In this document: one piece after another, positions 26,397 to 36,184 of the stretch
Layout: every line of letters begins with the position of its first letter
Numbering within the stretch: position 1 is the first letter of the stretch
Source of the DNA: Streptomyces sp. NBC_01283
GTDB taxonomy: Bacteria; Actinomycetota; Actinomycetes; Streptomycetales; Streptomycetaceae
Length of the DNA stretch: 64,000 bases
Direction of reading: 5' to 3'
Assembly (NCBI RefSeq): GCF_041435335.1
Contig: NZ_CP108430.1
Location: 186,001-250,000 of the forward strand
The notes under the pieces: generated by a model
Told to the model about the DNA's origin: nothing
Databases searched by the model: none
What the model saw: the letters and a program-made list of their open reading frames with translations, nothing else
Translations under genes and position numbers: made by a program

Positions 26397-29300
26397 GTGG
26401 ACGAACTGGCGGAGCAGCCCGAGAGCGCGGTTGGCGAAGAGCTCGCGCCGACGCAGTTCGAAGAGGCCGGCGGGAGCGTCCTGAAGCCGATACCTCCTCA
26501 TGTGGCGCCCGAATGCCGTGAGTTAGCCGAGGCGTTGCGCAGTCTCTTCGTCGGCCTGCGGATATCCGTCCGCCGCTACGCGGTCCGTGCGCACTACGAC
26601 CCCGGCACGGTCTCCCGCTACCTCAACGGCACGGCGGTCGCCCCGGCGGAGTTCATCGACCGGCTCCTGACGGATGCCGCAGAGGCTCTGCGACGGCCGG
26701 TCTCCGTCCAGGTCACCGACCGGGTGACGGTCCTGCAACGGACCGCGCTGAAGGCCACGAGCAAGTTGGGCTATGAGTTGCAGGTCCTCAAGGACCTGCT
26801 GGTCCACGCCGACAGGAAACTCCGGTCCGCCGAGGCCAATGTGGAGGCGCTGTCAGACGTGCTCCTGGACAAGAAGCGGCGCATCGCCGAGATGGACGCC
26901 GAAAAGCAGCGGCTGCGACTGTCATTTACCGTCCAACAGAACGAAGGCAGGCAGGAGCTGGAGTCCCTGCACGCCGCGCACCACCGGTTATTGGAGGAAC
27001 GCGACCGTCTGCTGAGCGATGTCTCGCAGCTGCGTGGAGCTCTGGACCAGGCGCAGCGCCAGGCCATCGAGGCGGAGCAACGGTGCGAGACGCTGGAACA
27101 CCAGATGCTCGCGGCCGAGGAGTCCTTGGCCGTGGAGGTCGAAGCGCGCTCCGGCACCGACCCGAGCCGCTTCACCATCAGCTACACCGGTCCGGATCGG
27201 CCGTGGGCGGTGTGGATCAGGCACCGGCTTGAGACCATCGGCCACGACGCCGCCATCCAGAGCTGGGACCCGCCCATCGGCCTGTCCCTGCAGGAGGCCC
27301 TGCGGTCGCTTCTGGTGGTGGACGGCACTCACATACTGCTCCTCAGCGAGGAGTTCGTGCTGGCCGGCGGGCACACCGAGGACGGATGGGCACAGGCCTT
27401 GCGCGCCGCCACCCCGTCGGTACAGCCGCAGCGCCTCACCGCGTTCACCCTCACCGATCGCGAGTTCCCCCACCTGGCCGCCGCACTGCCCAGCACGCGC
27501 CTGCTCGGCACCGACGCGGACGACGACGAACGCCGCGTTCTGCAGCGGCTCACCATCGACCCGGGCCTCGGCGGCGTCAAGACCGGCGCCAGCGCCCCGC
27601 GTTACCCCGCCGAGCCACCACCGGTGTGGGGCGACGTTCCCCGGCGCAATCCGCACTTCACCGGCAGGGGCGCGCAGTTGGGGCAGCTGCGCCACTGGCT
27701 TGACGAAGCGCCGCCGGGCGCGGCCATGGCTGCTCTGGTCGGCATGCCTGCCATCGGCAAGACGCAGCTCGCCGCCGAGTACGCCCATCGGTTCGCCGCT
27801 CAGTACGACGTGGTGTGGTGGGTTTTGGCGGGTACGCGGGAGGAGTTCCGGCAGGGGCTCGCGGCCATCGCTCCGGCCCTCGGCGTGGACGGGGCAGGTG
27901 AGGGGATGGATGCAGCCGATGGCCGGATGGACGCCATCCTCAGGGCCCTGCGCCGCGGAACCCCCTACGGCCGCTGGCTGTTGGTCCTTGACGGTGCAGG
28001 CGAACCTGCGGACATCGCCGGCTCCCTTCCCGACGGCCCTGGCCACATACTGATCACCTCTCAGAACAGCGACTGGGCAGAGCACCAGGTGGAGACCATG
28101 CGGGTTCTCCCGCTCGACCGCCCGGAGAGCATTCTGCTGATCCACCGCAGGATTCCCCGGATGAAGCCTTCCCAGGCCGACCGGCTGGCCGACGAACTCG
28201 GCGACCATCCCCTGGCCATCGCCCAGGCGCTCGCCTACCTCGACCACACCCGGATCCCCGTGACGGAGTACCTCGACCGGCTGCGTGACACCTCATGGGA
28301 AAGGGCGCCGCTGCGGGCTACAGGCGACTACCCGACGACCTTCTCCCACGCCCTGTTGGCCGTCCTCAGGCGGCTCCGCGAATCGTCCTCCGAAGCGGTG
28401 GACCTCCTGCACGTCTGCGTACTGTTCGCCGACAGCGGGGCCCCGCTCGGACTGCTCAGGCTCAGCCTTCCCGAACCCCTGCGCGGGCAGTCCCTCGATG
28501 CCCCCCGCTGGCAGGAGCTGGTCGGCACCATCGTGGCTCACTCCCTGGCCGACCTGGAGTACAACGAGGAGAGCGACGAGACGCTCGAGACGCCCAGCGC
28601 CACCCTGCGCATGCACCCGCTGGTCCGCCGAGTCGTCCGCGACGACATGGCCGGCGGCTATCGTTCGACGCTCCTTCATCGAGTCCGCCACGCGCTGGCC
28701 GCCGCGGATCCGCGCGACCCCGAGAACGTCCGCGCATGGCCCCAGTACGCCCAGATCGTGCCGCACCTGGAACCTTCGGCGGCGCCCGGCGCGGCCATCG
28801 CGGAGGACTCGGGGCTGATCCTCAACTGTGCGCGCTACCTCCACCTGCGCGGTGAGTCCCGATCCGCGCTGTATCTCATCGAACGCGTCGAGCGCGCGTG
28901 GACCAACCGCCTGGGCGACGACATCCCCCCTCAGGCACACCACCTCGCAGCACGTCACGGCGAAGTCCTGCGCGGGCTCGGCCACTACCGCCGGGCGCTG
29001 GAATCCGACCGTGCGGAGCAGGCGCGGCTACGTGCCGCAGAGCGACCCGAGTGCGCCGACCCGATCGAGACGACGGGCGACGTGGCCGCGGATCTGCGCG
29101 GACTTGGCCACTACGAGGACGCCTTGGAGCAAGCCCGCACGGCGTGCAGAGGCCGCGAGGATCTGCACGGTCCGAGCCATCCGTGCACCCTGCGAGCGGT
29201 CGTCAGCGTGGCCGACACCCTGCGGCTGCTCGGGCGCTATTCCGAAGCACTGTCCCTCGACCGCCGGGCGCTCGCGGGATACCAGAGCCTCGCGGAACCC

Positions 29301-30128
29301 CTGCACATGGACAGCCTGATCGCGGAGGCACGCCACGCAATGGACCTTCGCCTGCTGGGCCACTACGAAAACGCACTGGCTCAACAACTGCAGGCCACAC
29401 ACGGATACCGCGAACTGCTCGGTTTCGAGAACCCCGCCACCCTGTGCGCCGAACACCACCTGGCGCTCTGTGAACTGCGCAACGACGCCGTGGGAGAGGG
29501 CCTGACCAGGCTTCGGGAGGTGCGCCAGGCCGCCGACGAACTCCTGGGCCCCAACTCCCCGCTCGCGCTCAGGGCCACCACAAGCCTCGCGGCGGCAGAG
29601 CGTTCACACGGCGACCTCGATGACGGCACGGCGCTGTGTCATGACGTGGCGAACCGCTACCGGTGCCTGCTCGGCCCCGAACACCCCTACACAGCAGGAG
29701 CGTTGATGAACCAGTCGGTGGCCCTACGCATGGGAGGGGATACGCCGGGCGCGGTGACACTCGGCGAACAGGCAAGGACGACTGCCGCGGCCTGCCTTGG
29801 CCCTCATCACCCCTGGACGCTGGGCATCGCGTACAACCTCGCCTCGGACCTGGGCCACCATGGCCGCTATGAGGCATCCCTTGCGCTGGCGAGGAGTACG
29901 GCGCGAGAGGCGACGGCGGCGCTGGGACCCCGCCACCCGCAGACACTGCTGGCGCGCGTGGCCTTCGCTGCGCAGCTCGATTCCACGGGCTCCCACAAGG
30001 AAGCGGCCGTGCTGCAGGCCCGCGCCCTGGCAGACCTCACACAGACCCTGGGCGGGCAGCACCGGCTCACCACCGCCGCCCACGCCCACAGCCACCCCGT
30101 CTGGACCTTCGACCCGCTGCCGACCTGA
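26397..30128 (+). CDS. HTH-coiled coil-TIR-NB-ARC-TPR STAND protein
   Basis: 1243 residues. Residues 41-95 form a helix-turn-helix (RRYAVRAHYDPGTVSRYLNG), 125-250 a long coiled coil, 258-375 a TIR-like domain (FTISYTGPDRPWAVWI), and 420-700 an NB-ARC NTPase with P-loop GMPAIGKT (449-456), Walker B LLVLDG and GDHPLAIAQAL. About 800-1230 are tetratricopeptide repeats (YRRALESDR, YEDALEQAR, YSEALSLDR). TIR-NB-ARC-TPR is the plan of FxSxx-COOH-system proteins and of antiviral STAND receptors; the HTH/coiled-coil front end is unusual. The TIR region lacks an obvious catalytic Glu (DGWAQAL where WxxxE would sit). TTA codons at 26523 and 26988 make translation dependent on the bldA tRNA. The GTG start at 26397 has a modest ribosome binding site. 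Confidence 0.85.
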   Translation: MDELAEQPESAVGEELAPTQFEEAGGSVLKPIPPHVAPECRELAEALRSLFVGLRISVRRYAVRAHYDPGTVSRYLNGTAVAPAEFIDRLLTDAAEALRRPVSVQVTDRVTVLQRTALKATSKLGYELQVLKDLLVHADRKLRSAEANVEALSDVLLDKKRRIAEMDAEKQRLRLSFTVQQNEGRQELESLHAAHHRLLEERDRLLSDVSQLRGALDQAQRQAIEAEQRCETLEHQMLAAEESLAVEVEARSGTDPSRFTISYTGPDRPWAVWIRHRLETIGHDAAIQSWDPPIGLSLQEALRSLLVVDGTHILLLSEEFVLAGGHTEDGWAQALRAATPSVQPQRLTAFTLTDREFPHLAAALPSTRLLGTDADDDERRVLQRLTIDPGLGGVKTGASAPRYPAEPPPVWGDVPRRNPHFTGRGAQLGQLRHWLDEAPPGAAMAALVGMPAIGKTQLAAEYAHRFAAQYDVVWWVLAGTREEFRQGLAAIAPALGVDGAGEGMDAADGRMDAILRALRRGTPYGRWLLVLDGAGEPADIAGSLPDGPGHILITSQNSDWAEHQVETMRVLPLDRPESILLIHRRIPRMKPSQADRLADELGDHPLAIAQALAYLDHTRIPVTEYLDRLRDTSWERAPLRATGDYPTTFSHALLAVLRRLRESSSEAVDLLHVCVLFADSGAPLGLLRLSLPEPLRGQSLDAPRWQELVGTIVAHSLADLEYNEESDETLETPSATLRMHPLVRRVVRDDMAGGYRSTLLHRVRHALAAADPRDPENVRAWPQYAQIVPHLEPSAAPGAAIAEDSGLILNCARYLHLRGESRSALYLIERVERAWTNRLGDDIPPQAHHLAARHGEVLRGLGHYRRALESDRAEQARLRAAERPECADPIETTGDVAADLRGLGHYEDALEQARTACRGREDLHGPSHPCTLRAVVSVADTLRLLGRYSEALSLDRRALAGYQSLAEPLHMDSLIAEARHAMDLRLLGHYENALAQQLQATHGYRELLGFENPATLCAEHHLALCELRNDAVGEGLTRLREVRQAADELLGPNSPLALRATTSLAAAERSHGDLDDGTALCHDVANRYRCLLGPEHPYTAGALMNQSVALRMGGDTPGAVTLGEQARTTAAACLGPHHPWTLGIAYNLASDLGHHGRYEASLALARSTAREATAALGPRHPQTLLARVAFAAQLDSTGSHKEAAVLQARALADLTQTLGGQHRLTTAAHAHSHPVWTFDPLPT

Positions 30129-30573
30129 TACGCAACTCACGACCACCGCGGCGTTGCATCCACCGGTCGAAGGCCCCGCCACCGGCCGCGCCTCGGCCCC
30201 GGCCCCGGCCCCGGCCCCGGCGGCCACCCTGGACCAGGCCCTCGCCCAGCTCGCCACGGCGACCGAGGACGACGCCGCCAACCGCGCAGCCAGCGCCGCG
30301 TGGCGGATCGACCAGGGCGACAACTTCCTGCGGGACGTGGACTGGTGGCGCGGCTACGAGGACGGCGAGGCCAGCTTCTGCCTCGCCCCTTGCGTCTGGC
30401 TCCACTACCGCAGCGAAAGGAACAAGTACGGCGACACCGAGCCGCGCTTCACGCTGCTAACCGGTGACGGCGAGACGCCGGTGGCCATCACCGGCATGGA
30501 GCAGATCCGCCACCAGCTCGCCGCCCGCGCAGCCAGCCTTCCCACCGCCCCGGTCACCCCCGCCGACAACTAG
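30129..30573 (+). pseudogene. 3' fragment of an unrecognised gene
   Basis: A clear coding-like frame runs from just after the STAND gene stop to 30573. It has an APAPAPAPAA linker, then LDQALAQLATATEDDAANRA and GYEDGEASFCLAPCVWLHYR. No ATG, GTG or ribosome binding site precedes it in frame; only a TTG at about 30152 is possible. It is probably the remaining 3' two-thirds of a gene truncated by a rearrangement. Family not recognised. Confidence 0.5.
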
Positions 30574-30657
30574 GTCCTCAACGACGACCTCACCGGAGTC
30601 CACGCGGTCTGACGCACTGCCCGCACCGCCCCGGCCTCCCCCGGCCGGGGCGGTGCG

Positions 30658-31364
30658 GTGGCCAATCAGCCCTACACCGCACCGCTCTGTCGAAGCACAA
30701 GAACAGTGTTCCGACGCAGGACGAAGCTCGACCGGGTCCACCTCGGCAAGGCCGGGCTGTCCATCCCGCGCCAAGTCCGTGCGGATGTCGAAGCCACGGT
30801 GCCCACGGCCCAGCGCCTGGTCCAGGACCACGGGCATCGCCCGTTGGGGGCCGTCACGGTCATCGTGGCGAAGCCACGATTCATCCCGAGGCTGGCCGCA
30901 TCCGCCCAAGGGCCCGCCGCGGGGGCCCCAAGACGGTCTGGGAGGACAAGAACCTCAGCATCACTGCCCGGCCCCACGACATCTACGTCACCGTCATCGC
31001 CCCGAACGGCGAAGTGTGGATGCTGCTCAACAGCCGCCTCGCCAGGACGAAGCCCCGGGAGCTCGAAGCCGGCCTCGTCTACGGCTTCATCGAAGTCGAT
31101 CAACTCTCGGATAAGGCCGCCATCCAGCGGCGTATCGTGCTGACCCGGCACGAGATGGGGGCCCACGTCCTGACGCCCGGCAAGGCGCGACGCCTGCACC
31201 GGGCCGAGGAAGACATGGAATCCGAGGCCAACCAGATCCCACACAAGATCATCGGCAAAGTTGTCCAGAAGCACCAGAATGCAGAGGCCCGAGGCCGGAC
31301 GCGAAGCCCGTCAGGCGGAGCAGAGCTACGGCTGACCAAGTACAGCCCCCGCCGGGGGCGGTGA
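30658..31364 (+). pseudogene. Frameshifted hypothetical gene
   Basis: Two frames join into one protein-like sequence. The first covers about 30700-30920 (HLGKAGLSIPRQVRADVEAT ... GAVTVIVAKPRF); the second starts near 30930 (GPKTVWEDKNLSITARPHDI) and runs through WMLLNSRLARTKPRELEAGL to 31364. The shift lies between about 30915 and 30935 in a run of G and C. The product is not recognised. Confidence 0.55.
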
Positions 31365-31461
31365 TCGTCGACAGACAGTCGGAGCGGGGCTGGTCGAGAC
31401 GCCAATCAGCCAGGGAACGCCGCAGCCTGAACCATCAGAGCGTCGTTCCCTGTGCGGATCG

Positions 31462-32049
31462 CTACTGATGACATGAGCAGGGGCAAACAAGCACACCGTT
31501 GGGGGCACAGTGCTCCCCCAGGTACACGGAGCCCGCAGGCTGATGTTCCAGCACCTTGTGCGCGAGTGCGCCGAACCCGGCTTGGGATTCCTTGTCGGAG
31601 GGGTCCTTACCCGTGCGGGCAGTCAGGGCGATGCGCGCCCGTCGAAATCCGCACGCGTACTCAGCGACATGCCAGCAGATCAAGTCCTCGAGATATGCGA
31701 CCGCCCCGTCCGAGGGCAGCTTGCTGCTGGAGCGTACGAGGGACTCGCGCCCGGCTTGGATCCTTTCGAAGCACCACAAGACGGTGTAGTACGCCTGCAG
31801 GTCCAACTCCGTCTCGGCCTCAGCTGTGCTCAGAGGACTGTTGGTGTACGACCCGTAATGCAGACGCCCCATGCGATTCCGGGCTGTCGCGACCTCCCCT
31901 GTCGTGAGGTCGTGGTGCAGAGCCCGCGCGTTCTCCCAGCGCGCTCTGCGCCTCTCCGACTGGAAGGCGGCCAGTGCCACCGCCACGGCCGCGATCGCCA
32001 ATGCTGCCGATCCCAGTCCCGCGACCGCGCTCCACCCGTCCCAACCCAC
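31462..32049 (-). CDS. Membrane-anchored hypothetical protein
   Basis: 195 residues. One N-terminal TM helix (SAALAIAAVAVALAAF, residues 13-28), a basic junction (QSERRRARWENARALHHDL) and a helical cytoplasmic domain with a Cys/His-containing end (GEHCAPNG, CPCSCHQ) that might bind metal. It starts at a GTG with GGGAG upstream. Similar layout to the protein at 24518-25087. Function unknown. Confidence 0.7.
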   Translation of the reverse strand: MGWDGWSAVAGLGSAALAIAAVAVALAAFQSERRRARWENARALHHDLTTGEVATARNRMGRLHYGSYTNSPLSTAEAETELDLQAYYTVLWCFERIQAGRESLVRSSSKLPSDGAVAYLEDLICWHVAEYACGFRRARIALTARTGKDPSDKESQAGFGALAHKVLEHQPAGSVYLGEHCAPNGVLVCPCSCHQ

Positions 32050-32182
32050 CAGCAGCTCCCGTCCGTTGAGCCTGCAGGCGTAGCCCGCGAGACGGGCAAT
32101 GAGCCTGTGACGTCCGGTGAGCTTCCTTCATGCGAGCGCTCTGGCACAAGAAGGTGTTCGTAGTTTCTGCCTCGCCACCCGC

Positions 32183-32817
32183 TCAGTTATTTCCGGGGTC
32201 ACTAGAAGGATCGTTGGACGGCCGTCGGCTCGCCTGGGCTAGGGAATGCCTTGGCGAGAGTCGGATGGTCAACCGTCGCAGGCCATAGAGGAGTCCGGTC
32301 ATCAGGGCTGCGAAGAGGACAGTCGACCCGATGCGGTCGCCCAACCCCAGCCGTCCTGACTGCTGAAGAACAGCGCCGGGAGCATGGAACACGTGAGAAC
32401 GAAGAGCAGCCAGAAGGCCAAGCGGACCAGCGTTCCGCCCACGGAACGCAGGGGGTAGAGGAGCAGCACGGACCTGACCAGCGCCCAGAGCGAAACCGGC
32501 CTCCGTGGTGCGGGTTCCGCAGTGATGTTGTTGTGCAGCGACCGCATCTGCCTGTCAAGGAGCGCCGCAGCCCATACGCGCATGGTGCCGAGGTCGGCCT
32601 CAGGGGCCAGAGACTCTCGGGTGCTGAACCACTCGGTGATGTAAGACAAGTGAGCGTGGGCAGCTGCAAGGTCCTGTCGCCGCCGTGCTTCATCGTTTCG
32701 CCGCAGGCGCCATTCTTTGATCCACAGCCCGAGGGCACTCAGAAGTGCACCCACAATCACGGTCAGGGCTGGGGCAATTACGACACTCAGCGCGCTGTCT
32801 CCAGCATCGGCGGCCAC
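32183..32817 (-). pseudogene. Three-TM hypothetical membrane protein, frameshifted
   Basis: The frame from 32817 encodes an N-terminal TM (VIAPALTVIVGALLSALGLW), a KEWRLRRNDEARRRQDL junction, a helical domain and a second TM (LAFWLLFVLTCSMLPALFF). It then loses membrane-protein character at about residue 155 and stops at 32302. The +1/-1 frame picks up at once with GDRIGSTVLFAALMTGLLYG (third TM) and a plausible tail ending at 32183. A one-base indel near 32340-32350 is the simplest explanation. A sequencing error cannot be excluded. Confidence 0.6.
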
Positions 32818-32934
32818 TGCACCTCCCTCTTCGCCTGAAGATCACCGGGTTCCATCTAGGCACGAGGGGCCGCGCTCTGCGCGTGGAGCTACGCCACCTG
32901 GAGTCGTCCAGGCGTCGTCGTTGGAACGGCGGTC

Positions 32935-34325
32935 TTGCACCCGCTCCCCCGCGATGAGACGTCGCGATCGCCGACGACGCTCCGCGATCTGCTCGACCAA
33001 CCGCCGTCCAGTTCGATCTGGTCCACCGGGGGCGACGCTGGGCTGCCCCCTGTGCAGGATCGGAAGGTGCGAAATCGACGACGGGTGGCCGCTGAGCTGG
33101 GCGTGCTGCTGGATCAGATTCGCCTCCTGGATGGGTTCGCCTCCTTCGCGCTCCCACCGACGGTCGAGGACCTGCGTGGGCAAGCCCGGCAGGGGCCCGT
33201 GGTGACGTTCATGTCAACCACTACCGCAGTGATGCCCTGCTCCTAACTAAACGAGGCGTCACCATCGTAGAACTTCCCGACCTGACACCGGCACTGGTCA
33301 TCGACCACATCAACGCCTTCCGCCAGGCCCTGGCAGACAGCAGCGACCCCGATCCCGACGCTGACCGGGGTGCCGCACAACAGCGGGTGCGAGAGATCCT
33401 GGCCTGGCTGTGGGACACGGCCGTCGGCCCAGTCTTGGACGCCCTCGGCTTCAACGGGTCTTCCGTTGACGGGCAGGAGTGGCCGCAGGTGTGGTGGGCA
33501 TCGGGCGGTCTGCTCAGCCTGCTGCCCCTCCACGCTGCCGGCCACCACACCTCACGCCATGACCCCGACTACCGGACCCGAACAGCCCTGGACCGGGTCG
33601 TCTCCTCCTACACCCCCACCATCGGCGCCCTCCGCTACGCCCGCCAGCACACCACAGCGCCACCCATACAGGCTCAGACACTCATCGTTGCGATGCCCAC
33701 CACCCCCGGCCTGCGGTACTGGGGCGACCTCGCGGAAGTGACCCGCGAAGCCACCCAACTCCAGGCCCGGCTGCCCCACCCCATCCTGCTCAACGAACCC
33801 GAATCCGACGGCGATACCGGCAACGCCGAAAAGGGTAATCAGATCCCGACACGGACAGCGGTCTTCGACCACCTCTCCGAGGTCACGATCGCGCACTTCG
33901 CCTGTCATGGAGCTAGCCACCCCACCGACCCCTCCCGGAGCCTGCTGCTGCTTCACGACTGGCAGCAGGACCCGCTCACCGTTGCCAGCCTCGCTCCGGT
34001 CAACCTCGACCACGCCCGCCTGGCCTGCCTGTCAGCCTGCTCCACCACCTTCACCCGAAGCCAGCAACTGCTCGACGAGTCGCTCCACTTGACCGCGGCA
34101 TTCCAGCTCGCCGGATTCCCCCACGTCATCGGTTCCCTCTGGGAAATCAACGACAAGTACGCCGCCGATATCGCCGACAGCTTCTACACCCGCCTCACCG
34201 ACAGCGAGAAGAACGTGGACACCAGCCGGGCCGCGCACGCCCTGCACGACACCATCCGCAGCCTGCGCGACCAACTGCCCCTCACCCCATCCCTGTGGGC
34301 CGCCCACCTACACGCCTGCGCCTAG
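32935..34325 (+). pseudogene. CHAT-domain peptidase gene, frameshifted and truncated
   Basis: From about 33040 the sequence reads AELGVLLDQIRLLDGFASF, PPTVEDLRGQARQGPVVTF, then shifts frame at about 33210 to VNHYRSDALLLTKRGVTIVE and stays open to 34325. Together these make an almost complete CHAT domain, with catalytic His in AHFACHGASHP and Cys in CLSACSTT both intact. The TPR region that normally precedes such a domain is missing upstream. The ATG at 33387 would still give a 312-residue product lacking the first CHAT strands. A second, intact CHAT protein is at 38634-41465. Confidence 0.75.
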
Positions 34326-34708
34326 ACGAGAAGTCCACTGCCCAGCCAGGAAGCGGATCCTCTCCAGTTCAGTTCTGGCGGTTCGTCCTGGTCAGCTGCC
34401 GGTGCGGCTTGACGTCCACCACCGGCCCCTCGCCGGTGACCAGCCGAAGGTCCGGCATGTGGCTTCGGACCTCGGCCCCGCCATGGCCTACCCCCAGCTC
34501 GGGCAGTACCTGAAAACCACACGATCCCGGCCCCGTCCAATCGGGCAGGCAGAACCGGCCCGCATCACCCGAAAAGGTGAGCCCTCTGAACAGCGATTCT
34601 CAGGAAGTCACCACATGTGGCCTCGCTGTGCTGTCGGCGCTGAGAATATGGCGCCGGTTCTGAGAACCCACACCTGGAGTTCTCGGGGCTGTCACGGAGG
34701 TACTTCCA

Positions 34709-34818
34709 TGCGTCCCGTCTGGTCCGGAGCCATCTCATTTGGGTTGGTCACGATCCCGATCAAGGTTGTGGCCGCGACCGAGGATGTCGGGCGCAGCTAT
34801 CCCCTAATCCATAGTTAA
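34709..34818 (+). pseudogene. ku: Truncated ku (end-joining protein) 5' stub
   Basis: ATG at 34709 with GGAGG about 10 bases upstream. MRPVWSGAISFGLVTIPIKV followed by VAATED is the unmistakable N-terminus of bacterial Ku, which with LigD repairs double-strand breaks. After about 26 residues the homology ends (DVGRSYPLIHS-stop). The rest of the gene (about 250 codons) is absent, replaced by the AT-richer segment carrying the vWA gene. This marks a precise recombination boundary at about 34787. Confidence 0.85.
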
Positions 34819-34897
34819 GACATACTCCGCGCTCAACTCGTCAAGCAGCTTATGGCCTCCGCCAGCACTGCTAAGCCCGAGAGCTTAGCTAGGCCTC

Positions 34898-35878
34898 TCA
34901 CCAGATATCGTCTTCGCCAGGAGGAAGGTAGTCCGGGAGCTTGAATGGTTCCCAGATTATATTCTGGGCAATAGATCGCGGGCTATGCAACCGGGAAGCC
35001 GCAGGCGGGGAGTGTCCTAGAAATCGATCAAGGGCAGATTTAGGGGCGAGGTCGCCAATCGCGAAAGCCAAGCGCGTTAGGTGCGGACCCCATTTTGAGC
35101 ACGCCAGCTCTTTCAACCCGGCATGCCAGTCGTCTGTGGGCTCGCTCCCCAAGAAGAGGGCAACCGTCGGAGGTGGACACCACAACGGCATGGCCGGGCT
35201 ATTAAGCTCCGCAGCGAGTAGAGCCAATGCCGCACCGAGACTCGTATCCCCTTCGGCATGGAAATCTCTCCAATTCACTTCGCCGACGCGGGTCGCCTCT
35301 AAATGCCATCTAGGCTTGGACCCGATGGTGATGGCCTGGAGTGAGAGCGGCTGGGATTGACCTTCGGAGGACGCTATGAACTCCGGAACTATTTCCCGCA
35401 TGCAAAAATTGAGCTCTCCGATCTGGCCATTATCTTCCATTCCGGCCGAGCAATCCAGAATGATATAGAAGCGGGCGATTTGATCCGCCTCGTCATGCAT
35501 CACCTGAGGGTATGGATCGTCTTTCGTTACGCTTTGGGTGATTGGGTTGGATTCTGGCTCTATGTATCCCGCGGGGTCGGAATCCTTGAAGGCTTTGCTC
35601 CACAGTAGGTGCAAGCCGTCGTACTCTGCATCAATTTTATTGGAGCCGCTGGGTGTTAGCGGCACCAATGCGGTAATCAGGCATTTCACGAGCCCCCATA
35701 CTGGTAAGCAAGGTTTACTGAAGGCGTTGTGAATGGTGCCAACGCTGTACTCCCTACCGATCTCGCTGCGCATGGTTCTTAAGGACGGGCATCCGGCCAG
35801 CAAGTGGAGCTCGTGGAGAGCCTCGTTGAAGTCCTTCAGGCGTCCGGGCGGGAGGTCGGGGTGGGCGAGTCTGGCCAT
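34898..35878 (-). CDS. HTH-vWA (TerY-like) protein, AT-rich
   Basis: 326 residues from the ATG at 35878 (GAGG 8 bases upstream). An N-terminal HTH-like region (residues 20-75, RTMRSEIGREYSVGTIHNAF) is followed by a von Willebrand A domain (136-310). DCSAGM at 142-147 occupies the MIDAS DxSxS position (S replaced by M), and a TSLGAAL Thr and SEPTDD Asp sit where expected. TerY-like vWA proteins of chemical-stress and phage-conflict systems look alike. The gene is clearly lower in GC than its surroundings and its third codon positions are less biased, so it is probably foreign. The usual TerY partners (kinase, PP2C phosphatase) are absent. Confidence 0.75.
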   Translation of the reverse strand: MARLAHPDLPPGRLKDFNEALHELHLLAGCPSLRTMRSEIGREYSVGTIHNAFSKPCLPVWGLVKCLITALVPLTPSGSNKIDAEYDGLHLLWSKAFKDSDPAGYIEPESNPITQSVTKDDPYPQVMHDEADQIARFYIILDCSAGMEDNGQIGELNFCMREIVPEFIASSEGQSQPLSLQAITIGSKPRWHLEATRVGEVNWRDFHAEGDTSLGAALALLAAELNSPAMPLWCPPPTVALFLGSEPTDDWHAGLKELACSKWGPHLTRLAFAIGDLAPKSALDRFLGHSPPAASRLHSPRSIAQNIIWEPFKLPDYLPPGEDDIW

Positions 35879-36036
35879 GTTGATGCCTCTTCTGCTGTCC
35901 AATTCCGTCCACGAGCGTGCCGGAACTGTCTGATGCCGTCTAGTCCCGTCGCAGGCCCGTCCACCGCCCTAACTGCGTGGAGACGTGCCGGGCACGGTGG
36001 GTGCATCCCACCCGATGGACGTGCTTGGAGACGGCA

Positions 36037-36162
36037 ATGAACGTTGACGTGAAGACCCGCCAGCGACTGCGGCAGGCAGCGCTGTTCGCCCTCGTTCGCG
36101 GCTTGGCGGCTGCTACTGGCGGTGCCATCGTGACGACAGTTGTGTGGTGGGTGCAGCGGTAG
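36037..36162 (+). CDS. 41-residue single-TM peptide
   Basis: MNVDVKTRQRLRQAALFALV..., a basic amphipathic start and one membrane-spanning stretch ending VVWWVQR. The ATG at 36037 has GGAG about 8 bases upstream. Small size limits confidence, but the composition is unlike random GC-rich translation. It lies between the vWA gene and the integrase remnant. Confidence 0.45.
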   Translation: MNVDVKTRQRLRQAALFALVRGLAAATGGAIVTTVVWWVQR

Positions 36163-36184
36163 AAGTTCTGCACGACGGTGAGGC

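Noticed and set aside
30129..30573. Complete gene directly after the STAND protein
   Set aside because: No acceptable start codon or ribosome binding site; kept as a fragment.
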